Below, piece after piece: positions 11,719 through 22,467 of a stretch of DNA of 64,000 nt; position 1 is the stretch's first letter; every line of letters starts with the position of its first letter. The notes under the pieces were generated by a model that saw nothing but the letters and a program-made list of their open reading frames with translations, made no database searches and was not told the DNA's origin. Origin of the DNA: Zygnema circumcarinatum (Eukaryota; Streptophyta; Zygnematophyceae; Zygnematales; Zygnemataceae). A program made the position numbers and the translations under genes. The DNA lies in contig CM074817.1 in NCBI GenBank assembly GCA_037447605.1, forward strand, positions 1,286,276 to 1,350,275, in the 5' to 3' direction.

Positions 11719-12794
11719 AGTCTCTTCTTTTTTTAACTGCTTCCTCCGATGGATGGTATGGGGGCTTTACTCCTTTTGTCTTTTGGCTTTTTAGGGCTGC
11801 TTGAAATAGCATTCACAGCCCAAGAAATGGCTTATGGCAGCTGTAATATGCCAATCGTCGAGAGTGTGTAGGGCCACTTTGGAGCGGCGTGAGATGATAT
11901 ATGATGTGGATGGTTCCATTTTCCTTTGTAGGGTAATCAGTAGGCGTAGGGAGAGAGAGAGAGTGGAAGAGACGGCTGCGGCTTCCAGGAGAGGACTAGG
12001 CAATACTAGTCTTTGATGTACTTTAGTCACACACACTGGATTGGTCGACCGTTCACTGTGCTTTAATTACTGCGGTAGAGAAGAGAGGAAAAGAGAGAGT
12101 AGAGGCATTGTTGTTGTGAGGGTGTGGGCTGAGAGAGAGTAGTGATCGTTGTGAAGATATGGTATGAAGATGTTGCTGATGGTAAACCAAGTGGTTGAGA
12201 GCAGAGGGGGGGTTGTAGGGGGAGAGAGACATCAAAAGGGACGATTTTTTGCAAGTTGTAGGCACTCTTTTTCTGGCAGACGCTGGTGTGGGTGTAAGGC
12301 TTCAATATGATGAAAAAAATAACATCTCCGGTTCTTCTTCAGTAGAATCTTCATAAGTGAGAAGCTAGATTCATGGGCCAACTGTTCTGATGATTAGAAA
12401 AACTTCGTATCTCCCCTCTCCCCTCTCTCCTCTCCCCTCTCCCCTCTCCCCTCTCCCNNNNNNNNNNCCCTCCTCCCCGTTACCCTCTCCGCCCTCGCCC
12501 TCGCCTTCCCCTCCCTATCCTGTTGCCGATAAAGTTGTTGTCCGTGCAGCAACCATCATTCACTTTCAAATCGAAATCCGCCAAAGTGTACACAGCACGC
12601 ATTGTGTTTCTCTTTAAATAAAAACTAGGTGAAAAGCCAGGCTGAAATCATAAACAACTGACTAAACGAGCACATGAAGATCCACGAAACCGCTGACAGC
12701 ATGCTAATCAATAGCCAAAATCAACTTTCAAATTTGGTTAAGTCTCAATTTCACTTCCAATTTGAGGTTACATAGTTCCACAGCCGCAGGCCTA
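11719..12794. other. spacer with CT-rich repeat and assembly gap
   Basis: This holds the 3' flank of the MYND gene, then GA-rich DNA (11945-12140), then a CTCCC/CCCTCT simple repeat interrupted by ten N (12458-12467). No gene is supported; frames here encode only low-complexity Pro/Ser. Confidence 0.5.
12402..12510. repeat. (CCCTCT)n-type low-complexity tract with 10-N gap
   Basis: Imperfect CCCTCTCC repeats flank the gap at 12458-12467. The true length of the tract is unknown. Confidence 0.9.
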
Positions 12795-13595
12795 CTACCT
12801 CACCTTCTGCTTTGGCAGTCTCAGCCCGGGACGAGCCTTCACAGGCGCCAGTCTCTTCACCTTTTCCGCGTCAAAATTCATCGTGAGAAGAGTGAGCACA
12901 AGCGCAACGAAAAATATGGGGTACAAATCAGGCTCAAATGAATCCTCTCCACTATCAAATGCTTGCCAGAGGCCCTCCTTGTAGAGCCCCCATCCAATGA
13001 GAAGGAGGCCCAGCAGACCGAGCCGCCCAGCCTTCCACAAAGCTTGCAGGGCTCCACCAACCACGAAGTAGCTCCCCGCCATCACCTGCAGAGCGATAGT
13101 CTTCCAAGTTTCAGGTGCAAAGCAACACTTTGGGGGATGCGCAAGATGGGCAACAAAAGCAGAAGTACACGAGCGTCTGGAAGACAAGCAGCAGCTTCTC
13201 TCCTGAAATTGTGTATTTGAGCAGTATGCACTGCCAATTTCAATTTCAAAATGAGAGGAACGAGTCGTGCATAATCCTAAACAAGGGCATTCCCCCTTTC
13301 GCCAAAAGCCGCCTTTTCCAAAAAGAGGTTTCCTGGCCATACCTCAAGCCTGTACTTCGGTATGTATGTGGTGTTCTCGTTGATGACTTGATCAATCTTG
13401 TAGTCGACCAACAGTGTGTCCCAGTTAGGGGCGTCAAACGGCGTGTTCTCAATGGTCGAGTTCCACAACCTATGCATAAGGGCACCTGGGTAAAGGGCAC
13501 CCTTCAAAGCAGAAGCTGGAAGCGGGAATCCAGCTGCTAATTGGCCCATCATGACCTCCAAAGGCGCTGTACATATGCCAGTGCGACATTGTGTT
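12795..13595 (-). CDS. uncharacterised small membrane protein
   Basis: Two exons read cleanly: exon A to 13343 (acceptor probably 13595; first ATGs at 13552 and 13549) and exon B 13085-12795 with the stop, joined in phase 0 at YRLE|VMAG. From the ATG at 13552 the product is 166 aa. It contains GFPLPASALKGALYPGAL and DAPNWDTLLVDYKID, then a glycine-rich hydrophobic segment (GRLGLLGLLLIGWGLYKEG), a second one (YPIFFVALVLTLLTMNF) and a basic C-terminus rich in Lys, Arg and Pro. The composition suggests a conserved plant membrane, perhaps plastid, protein, but I cannot name the family. Coding frame continues upstream of the ATG (RTGICTAPLEV), so an earlier exon carrying a targeting sequence may be missing from this model. 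Confidence 0.6.
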
Positions 13596-15170
13596 CTGCA
13601 CATCACAAAACTCTCAACCGGTCAATTCCTAGCCTCCTTTCTCTCAATTTCTCACACATTCTCACTTTCTCGCTCATGTTTCTCTTTTATGAACACATTA
13701 TTTGTACGCAAGAATGCAAATACAGGGATGTCCGCAGGCAAAACTGACTGAAGAAACCATGAACCACTCACTCACGTGGACAAGCTAAGAGCTCTGCAAT
13801 TTGGCAGAGCCTCACTTATAACGATATGATAATAAGATAATGGATAATGGATAATGGCAAGCGGTTCCAAACCATCGTTCTTAAAGCAGGAAATATAAAT
13901 CACAAACAAAACGTGCGGAGGCAACAGTTCAAATTATGTGCCATTTAGGACCAGCATCGCACCCTTCACAGTATGAACTTGTAAGTCAACAGATGCCTCA
14001 AGTCGCTGCCCTTAAGGGAGACTAATGCTACTGACGTCCTCACTGTACAAAACCTTTTCACTCATTTCAGAGGAGACTAGCAATGAGCAGCAAGGCGAGC
14101 CTCTTCATTCTGCTGCTTTTTGAGAATCCTCCAACATCATCGGGGACAACGATGATAACACGGGGATCAACCTACCTGAATAAGGGAACCTGAAAGAGAA
14201 TAATTAAAAAAATGGTCTGTGCTGCTCGGGCTTGTATCCATGGAGGTGTTAAACCCATTGTAACCGTTTTCAATTGAACTCTAAGCGCTGGCGTAATTAT
14301 CTGCAGTCCAAGTCCAAAAAAACAATAAGTAAAACGCCTGACAGCCACTCAGAAGCCAGCCATAGAGTCATAGACATGCAACTTCTTTGTCCAGCCACTC
14401 ATCCGTTCGTTTCAATAGGAATTATACTCACAGCCAAACAGATTCACAGAAATACGGGGACATTGAAAGAAACCATTCCCTTCTCCCTTTCACTCTTTCT
14501 ACAAACTCCCTTTCACTCTCTCCTCGTGTCATGTGCATGTGCTTGCTGAGCACATTAAATGTTTGTCTCTTAATGCAACATGCTGTAGTTCTACGAAGAT
14601 TGTGACTGCCTCTCAGTCAGACGAAATTAAATTCAAAATCATATATCATAATTCAAAAACCCATCTTATTACGACATCATTGTTGAAAAAATTGGAGCTC
14701 CTTTCTTTTTGGCAATTGCAAAAGGAGCGCCCGTACAGCCTATTCTTCGGAGGCTCGGCAAAAACAAGAGCCACACCTCATACTCCAAGGTCAGTCCTTG
14801 CAGCCTTTCATCGTTACAACTCTTCAATCCGAACAGTGAAATTGTGCACTGTAAGGAGAGTGACTGCCACTCAATGCCTAGATGAGGTTCAGTAGTTTCC
14901 ACATGGGCTTCATTTCTAGAAGGAAGTTTGCAACAAAGACCTAATGAAAAACTGATTAGCGCAGGACTCTATACTTGCATTGCTCGTTGCGAGTTTTCTT
15001 TTAGACTGCGTACTGAAAATTGCCTATTGAACCTTAGAACTACGCCCTCTCCGGTTCTTACGAGCGCAATAGGAACAGCAGTCGAGATTCACTCAACGAT
15101 TGAACATGAAAGCGAAGCCGTGCATTATATGCTCGGCCCTCAGATCGGAACTAGAGGGAGGGAGCGCGTG

Positions 15171-15172
<2 letters not shown>

Positions 15173-15233
<61 letters not shown>
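15173..15233. repeat. (GA)n microsatellite
   Basis: An almost perfect GA dinucleotide run of about 60 bp. A shorter one lies at 15393-15422. Confidence 0.95.
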
Positions 15234-15242
<9 letters not shown>

Positions 15243-15587
15243 GAAGTGAAAGCGTAAGACCAAGGGAGGCGCGAGAGAGGTAAGATTGTAAGAATCGGCT
15301 CACATTAATTCGACAGACGATTCAAGAAACGTTTCTTCAGATGCAGAGTTCTCCAAACGCCCTCATAAATTATTCTACTGAGCAATTCTGTCGAGAGAGA
15401 GAGAAAGAGAGAGAGAGAGAGGGGTCAGAAGCTCCAAGTCAATACATTTCACTGCAACTTTCCTTGCAAGTTTCCAAGAAAAACAACAATAGCGTACCTT
15501 GACCCTCGTAGGGTTTTGAGTTTTCGGAGATTTCGCTCACGTTCTGCCTCTGACGAGTGTGGCCTCTTTTTTTCCTTCTTCTTTGCA

Positions 15588-15648
15588 GCCTTCAGCGTTC
15601 AGCTTTCAGCCGTCAAGCCTTCAGCCTTCAGCCTTCAGCCTTCAGCCA
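15588..15648 (+). repeat. TTCAGCC heptamer array
   Basis: Four perfect TTCAGCC units in a row (about 15618-15645) are preceded by degenerate copies (TTCAGCG, TTCAGCT, TTTCAGCC). It is a heptamer but not the TTTAGGG telomere unit. Confidence 0.85.
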
Positions 15649-17117
15649 GTTGTCGTTTGGGCAATTTCAGACTTTCAGGGTCGGAATCCATCGAGGTTTT
15701 TTTTTACGGGAACGGCATGAGCCAATCACAGAGTGCCACGTTGACACCTGTGCCTACGTGGCGCGTTTTATTGGTGCGGTCATTGAATGATGTGAAAATA
15801 AATGGAGAAGTGGAAACCCGTCTTCGCTTTCCGAAATTGCTTGAAACCGTACGGGTCTGTGTGGATTTTCACGCTCATGTCGTACTGTGCCGTACGGTGT
15901 GGAAGTCCGTTACTAACTTACCTTGTAGTGCAAGTTTACGAGATTCATGCTTTCGCAAATTCACACCTTCACGATTCATACTTTTGCAAATTCGGATTCC
16001 ATATCCAGAAGCTGCCGACAGCCGTGTTAGCTCGTGACCGTGTGATTGCGGAATATTGCGGCGATGCACTCGCTGAGGCTGAGGTTCCATTGGCACTTTT
16101 AGTGTCAGGCGAAGTCTTTTGAGGAATGGTTATCGGTTTAATGGTCAGCACCGTCAACAATCGACACATTCATACTCACACGAAGCAATATGCCACAAGC
16201 CTTCTCCTTTTTTTTCTTTTATTATTCTGATAAAGATAGAAACCAATTTGTATATTAATACATAGACATTGAAATGATAGAATGTGTCATGAAATCCTGC
16301 ATTGATGTCGTGCTGTCAAGCACGCTGATAGCACACCAAAGAAGTCGAATCAGGTTCGAGTACGTTGAAAACTCAGGCTGCTGAAATGAGCTAAACTGAT
16401 AATATAGCTCATTTCAGCTTCAAGAAAAAGAGATGGATGTTGACATGAAATTACGTGTTTTGAACAGAGTCAAAAGAAGCACATGCCTTTCTTTCTTCCA
16501 TGCTGCAATAATCGTCCGAGTGTCTACTCACTCTGCTGATTATCAATAGCGGAAATAAGAAACTAGGTTTCTGCAGGTGCTGGGAATACAGGACTTTCTA
16601 GATAAGCACAACGTGGAGCACATCAAGCACACAGAAAACTAATAAGCACATCATGTATAACCAAATGCCTCGGGTAAGCACATGGTGCAAGTACTCCAAC
16701 AGTAGACGTTTAAAATAGGGAACAAGAGAAATGAAATAGAGAAAGTAAGTTCAGTTATCCTGAATCACACTGGCTGCGCATCTATATAATTCAAAAGGTA
16801 CAAAATCCATAAGTGGACTGTTCTTAACAATGGATGAGGCAAACACTGAATTTTTCCTACGCTGGTGCAGTTCAGCGGTGATGACGCTACGTTTATACAA
16901 AGATCCACTTCGTCCTCGCACTGCATTTGATCAGACGCAATCTAGCGAATTGAAAGGCTTCCTAGAGGCCTATGCTTCCGAAAGGAATGGACGCGCTTGA
17001 CAAATTATTGATTGTAACATCTAGCTTTTGGTGAAAAGCACCCCCGGCAACTACTGAATACACCCCTTAGTACAGTTTCAGGAAAAGAAAGAAAAAAAAA
17101 GGGGGGGGCGTCTCTTT

Positions 17118-17624
<507 letters not shown>

Positions 17625-18290
17625 GACGAAAAAAGGCTACAATCTCACAGCTCAGCCAGAAAAAGTAACACTCCGTCCCCTTCCAACAGCCGTCAGGAAA
17701 CCCTAAAATTCAGAATTGCTAGAAATACCAAGCTCAAGCACTTCCCTTGTGCTCCTGCACCTCCTGCTCGGCCTTTTATCCTCTCCTCCGTCTCTCCCTC
17801 CCCCCACCCTCCCTTTGAGACCAAACCGGCGTCGAAACCACGAGGAAGCCCTGCGCCTGTGCTTTTCAAAGAGTACGGACATCTGAACGGCTGCGATTAA
17901 TTAAAAAATAATCGACGGTTCTCGTTTACCAAATTGAAAGGCGCCGAGTCGATCCGCGGTCGCCGTTTCGGGGCCTCTCATTGGCCGCGAGGCGACTTTC
18001 AAAATTGCGCCGACCAGGGGAGTTTGGAGCTGGTTGTTCGCAGCCCACTTTTGGGTCACTCTGCAGAGAGGGGTCTCCGGCTGCAGTGAAGGAATATAAA
18101 GCGGGGCTGCTTGGAGCTGGCGTGGTAGGAAGGCCTTTTTCCAAGTAGTCGTCTAAGGATTGCGAGAGAGACAGAGAGAGAGAGAGAGAGTGGGAAAGAG
18201 AGAGAGAGAAGGTGATTAGAGATTGGATACTTTGCTTTGCAGAGAGTACGCAGAGGAAAGGAGGGAGAAGAGGAGAAGGGCGTTGTAGCG
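17625..18290. promoter_or_regulatory. bidirectional H4/H2B promoter, pair 2
   Basis: 666-bp divergent spacer. A TATAAA at 18095-18100 serves H2B, and a TATA-like site at 17774-17779 plus a telobox at 17698-17706 serve H4. Centrally there is the plant histone octamer CGCGGATC (rc of 17951-17958) and CCAATGAGAGGC (rc of 17973-17984), the same CCAAT word as in pair 1. The H2B half, including a GA-rich leader (18163-18210), aligns with pair 1 in inverted orientation. Confidence 0.75.
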
Positions 18291-18904
18291 ATGGCGCCGA
18301 AGAGTGACGAGCAGAAAGCTACAAAGAGCAAGGCTGAGAAGAAGGTTGCGGGGAAGAAGCCAGCAGCGTCCCCTGCGGAGAAGAAGCCCAAGGATTCTTC
18401 TGAGAGTAAGCCGAAGGGGAAGAAGAAGAAGGGGACCAAGAAGGTGAACGAGAGCTACAAGATTTACATCTACAAGGTGCTCAAACAGGTAAGCTTTCTC
18501 TTCCCAAATATCTTGTCCAAATGATAGTTGGTGAGAAAGACTGGGTGAGTTAGTGAGTTAGTTTCCTGGTTTATTAACATCGTCTTTTGCTTTCAGCTTT
18601 TTTTCATACGTCATTCTGTAATTGGGTTGATTTACCGTTTCTCAAAGCTCCATTTTCTCTACCTCTGCAGGTGCACCCGGACACTGGTATTTCTTCAAAA
18701 GCCATGTCGATCATGAACTCATTCATCAATGACATTTTTGAGAAGCTTGCTTCTGAAGCGTCCCGGTTGGCGCGGTACAACAAGAAGCCGACCATCACTT
18801 CTCGAGAAATTCAAACAGCTGTTCGGTTGACGCTTCCTGGAGAGTTGGCGAAGCATGCAGTGTCGGAAGGCACCAAGGCTGTCACCAAATTCACTAGCAG
18901 TTAA
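18291..18904 (+). CDS. H2B: histone H2B (copy 3, single intron)
   Basis: H2B of 143 aa. Exon 1 is 18291-18488 (66 codons) and exon 2 is 18671-18904. The protein appears identical to copy 2. The phase-0 intron is also nearly the same over its whole length, including the internal TTAGTGAGTTAGTTTCCTGG word and a decoy TTTGCTTTCAG acceptor upstream of the real CTGCAG. Such intron conservation means recent duplication or conversion with the copy at 3.4-4.0 kb, which lies in the opposite orientation. Confidence 0.95.
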
Positions 18905-19958
18905 TTTTCTTTGATCATATTCTTTATCTTCATTTCTCTCCTTAGTGAGCGACTGAGATCAGGGTCGCCTGGTTTGGGTCGAATCACATTGTAAATTTCA
19001 ATACTAGTGGTAGGGTCTGTTGCAACTCCGCTCTGGCAATGCTATCCGCTGCTGTAATCTGTTCAAACTCAGGCGTGATAGTGTTAAAAAAGTTTTGGAA
19101 TAAGCTTGTCCACTCTCAGGATTATGTGAAAAAAATGACTTTCACTTTCATCCTACCATTGCTTGGTTCTTTTAGTTTTCTTCTCTATTGGTTGTGACAA
19201 CTTGTTCCTGTTGATACTTTCAGTTTGCGTACATCGTCAGCTGTTGATTTGCATACGACCAAGACCAAGACCAAGTGTTGAAAGAAACGATTAACATTTT
19301 AGAGAGCACCTCAATCTACACTCAATGGACCTCTGCAAGATTCTCTCTATTTATAGTTCCTTGAGGGAACCTTGTTAATGATGGCAAATGGTTATGTGTG
19401 ATTCCTGGCTTGTTCTTACTTCAAAGACAGTCAATAGATAAAATTGCATTGTACTCTTTGATGGGAGTAGAGCAGCAGTAATCCTATGAATACGAGTGAA
19501 TTTTGTTGAGGCACAGGCAGGAGAGATTTTTTTGTTTTTGTTTTTGGAATCAACCTTACTACAAAATTGGTCACTGAAAAAAAAATTGTTTATGCTTGCT
19601 CAACAAATCATTCAAACGAATTGGATCATTTCTTCCTGTTAACCACTGGATAAAATAGTAAGACACTTTCCCCTTACAAGTTTGCGCCCATCTAAGTCTC
19701 CATCTAACAGCCAACTATAATTTTGTGACTCTTCTAGAAAATAATGCCAAAAAATTCTCCGAGAAGTGAAGCTTTTTCTCATTCGCTTAGGAGAGAAGAA
19801 GACAACTCTCCCATAGACAAAATTTGCTGCTTTTATGCCAGCGAATCAATCAAATCGTATAACCTTAACCTCCTTCACGTGCAGCTCCCGCAAACTGACT
19901 CCTATATACTCTACGCTCTTCTTCAAATGACAAAATTGAATCGTTTTGCACCTGGGGT
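18905..19958. other. spacer between H2B copy 3 and GGH 3' end
   Basis: H2B 3' flank, then AT-rich DNA. No coding frame is supported. The open frame on the plus strand at 19744-20031 overlaps the GGH last exon in antisense and looks incidental. Confidence 0.5.
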
Positions 19959-22467
19959 TTACATTGTAGCCTTTGCTGCAGGAGCTTCATCGCCCCCTCT
20001 CAGGGTAAAAGGATATCGCTTAAGGAAATAGACAATTTCAGAGTACGTGCTGATGATGCCATGAATGGCACCGGTGGGACGAGATCTCCAGTTTGCAATG
20101 AGAAGCCGTGACACAGCAACCTCAGATTCAAACGAGTTCTTGTTGTACTTGCATTCGTTCACAAAGAAGCGACCAAGATAGTTGGAAAATTCAACGGCTT
20201 TCTGCATCAATGAATTCCAGGGTCGAGAATGAAACGGTCAGTAACTCAGAAAACTTAGGCGTCAAAAAAAAATTCAATCAAATTCTTTCAGCTTGCCTCA
20301 CATCCAAACCAATAAAGGCCAGTAATCTTGTCTGTCTCTTCTGCAAACTCAAAGGCGAACAGAGCTTTTCCCTTCCCCCTCGCTCCCTCTCCCTTCCTCA
20401 CCCCTCCCTCTCTCCCCTCCCCTTTCACTCTCTCCTCCCCCTTACACTCTCGCTCTCCTCCCCTCCCCCTCCTCCCCACCGTCAACCCTCCCCTCCTCCC
20501 CCGTTCTGCTCCTTGCTTTTTGTCTTTCCCTCCCTCAATTCCCCGCTCTCTCCTCCCTTCCCCCCCACTCCCCGCATCTGTCTCGCGACTCACCTCAGAA
20601 TGGGACATGGTGTACTTGAGACTCCATTCCCACGGCGCCTATTAGCAAGAAAGAAAAGGAAAGCAAAGTTAGTGGCACGTTCTTGAACAAAGTTTTTATC
20701 TTGTACGCGAGAGTAGTCACCCTTATGAGGGGTTCCCCTTGCCTCTTTGATGACCTTCAAGTAGGCTGTAAGAGATATTGATCTACATTGCTATGTAGTC
20801 TATTGTCTCCCCTTCGCATTCCTAACGTCCATCATTATTCTTTTCATACTTAAACCAAGGACATGCGAAGTAGGAGGAATGTGACCTTTACCCAACTTAA
20901 TGTCCTTTCAATATAATCAACTTCTAAAGTGCAACGCTAGTGTTGCTGTTTTGAAATGTAGAGCAGCATTGAAGAGGCTGCAGCTCATTATGCATCTTTG
21001 GAAACTATTGCAGCAAAATAAGCATTTCTGCTTACGCCGGCATTTCTTAAACTGATATTTGGCAGCTTCACAAGCTGCAGCCTCGAGACAAGTTGAAAGC
21101 ATTCACATCCGTCCTGTAACGGCACTCTGCATCTGCTGAGATCATCCAGTCTTAGTTTATCTTCCAGATAAATGGCATACCTTCTCCGGGTGCCATTGTA
21201 CGCCATAGAAGGGGTACTCCCATCCCTCCACAGTGGAGACAAAGAGCTTGCCGTCGCGATCCGCATCAATGGAGAGTACTTTCAGAAATGATTGGACACG
21301 AGACTGTTCAAAATTATTAGGATGAATCCCGAGGCCATGATTATTGAAGGCCAGGTGACCCAATGGAGAGGCCACTTCTTTGAAGAGCTCATAACTCATT
21401 CCTCCAAAAAGACGGCTCATCCATCCCGACATCGTCAACTCTAAGTTGATTCCGAAATTTTCTGCATCGACTTCTTCCAAGAGGGTGGCATTGACGTCTC
21501 CTGCAAAAAGCTGTGGCAAGTGGAAAGAACGGGTAAGAGAACGGGTAAGATTCCAGACAAATCCCAACACTTAGTCTCAATAAGCTGTGCTTTCTCAACG
21601 AATATTTATGAAGTTTACGTTTCATTTTCAAAAGAGCTATTAGATGAGACGTGGTGCTGCTGCTTGCTTACCTGCGCCATCCTCTCAAAACCGAGGCAGG
21701 TGCCCCACATGGGATAGTAATTTCCCGCTTGATTGTCGGCCAAAACATGCTTAAAAATGTGCTCTGTGGTCGTAAGATATTTTGAGCCCTCTGGATCCGT
21801 CACCTCCGGGTTGAAATCCACAAGACCTCCAGTCCAAAGAACGCCATTGATTCTGCATAAACTCGAAGAAGTAGTCAGTCCACAGTTCTACGTTTTATGT
21901 ATTTCGATGAAAGAAAGACTTCCAGTGTCTATAAAGTGCTTCAATACGAGTCAAAAGAAAGAGCGTGGATCAATAGAAGCTTCTGCAACATAGTTTCGTG
22001 GATAAAATCAAGATCACCAAGCAAATCAATACTTCCAAAGTAGCCTGAAGGTGAACGACAAGCTCTGACCTATAGATTTGTAAACTCTGCAAGCCAGTAA
22101 TAGAAGTCACCATTTCACTGCAAATAGAGCAAGTACTCGCATCTCACTCATACCTCTTGAGAAGATATTCGAGTTCATCCGGCGTGGAGTCGTATAAAAT
22201 AGGCACCGCCCGCGCCCCTCCCGCCTCAATCCACCGTACGTAAGAGGTAGCGAAGCTTGAATTCCCAAATATCTTCTGTCGCGCGACTGTTACAGGGAGA
22301 GTAAGGACGCCAATAATCGGCGTCTCAGTAAAAATATTCGCCGGCCTGCGGTAGATATTTTCAATAACCTTCCGCTCCTTTAGATACTCCGATGGCACCG
22401 CCGCTCTCCCCGCCGCAACCATCAGCAGCAGGCTGCTCACCAACCCTAGAAAATTCACAGAAGCCAT
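19959..22467 (-). CDS. GGH: gamma-glutamyl hydrolase (folate polyglutamate hydrolase)
   Basis: Class I glutamine amidotransferase-like peptidase (C26) that removes gamma-linked glutamates from folate polyglutamates, typically in the vacuole or secreted. There are five exons: 22467-22154, 21852-21672, 21510-21181, 20638-20594 and 20201-19959. All junctions are in frame and the product is 370 aa. Residues 1-23 form a signal peptide (MASVNFLGLVSSLLLMVAAG). Family motifs are PIIGVLTLPV, GVLWTGGLVDF, the nucleophile elbow WGTCLGFE with catalytic Cys, FNNHGLG, and YGVQWHPEK with catalytic His. The very short exon 4 (15 codons) follows WHPEK. Upstream in-frame Met codons exist, but the ATG at 22467 gives the clean signal peptide. 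The gene is divergent from OTC (24564), with an ERSE-rich spacer between. Confidence 0.95.
20395..20575. repeat. CT/CCCT-rich tract in GGH intron 4
   Basis: Pyrimidine-rich low-complexity DNA just downstream of exon 4 on the minus strand. It creates long artefactual Pro/Ser and Gly/Arg frames on both strands. Confidence 0.85.

Larger units (their letters stand above)
13596..17117. other. 3.5-kb spacer with unresolved coding-like segments and repeats
   Basis: No complete gene could be built. A strong polypyrimidine/AG acceptor (minus strand, near 14190) is followed by short open frames to about 14075. At 14655-14780 both strands are open for 40 codons or more, partly because of an imperfect inverted repeat (14695-14730). 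A GA microsatellite (15173-15233), a TTCAGCC heptamer array (about 15590-15648) and an inverted pair of CCAAT-N9-CCACG-like elements (15722-15774) follow. 16130-17100 appears empty. Upstream exons of the 12.8-13.6 kb gene may lie in the left part. Confidence 0.4.

Noticed and set aside
16320-16370. GGTTCGAGT word as a possible tRNA B box
   Set aside because: No A box, cloverleaf or terminator is found at suitable spacing. I found no convincing tRNA gene in the window.
20288-20686. Ser/Pro-rich and Gly/Arg-rich frames
   Set aside because: They arise from the pyrimidine-rich intron of GGH. The real GGH exon 4 lies within but in another frame.
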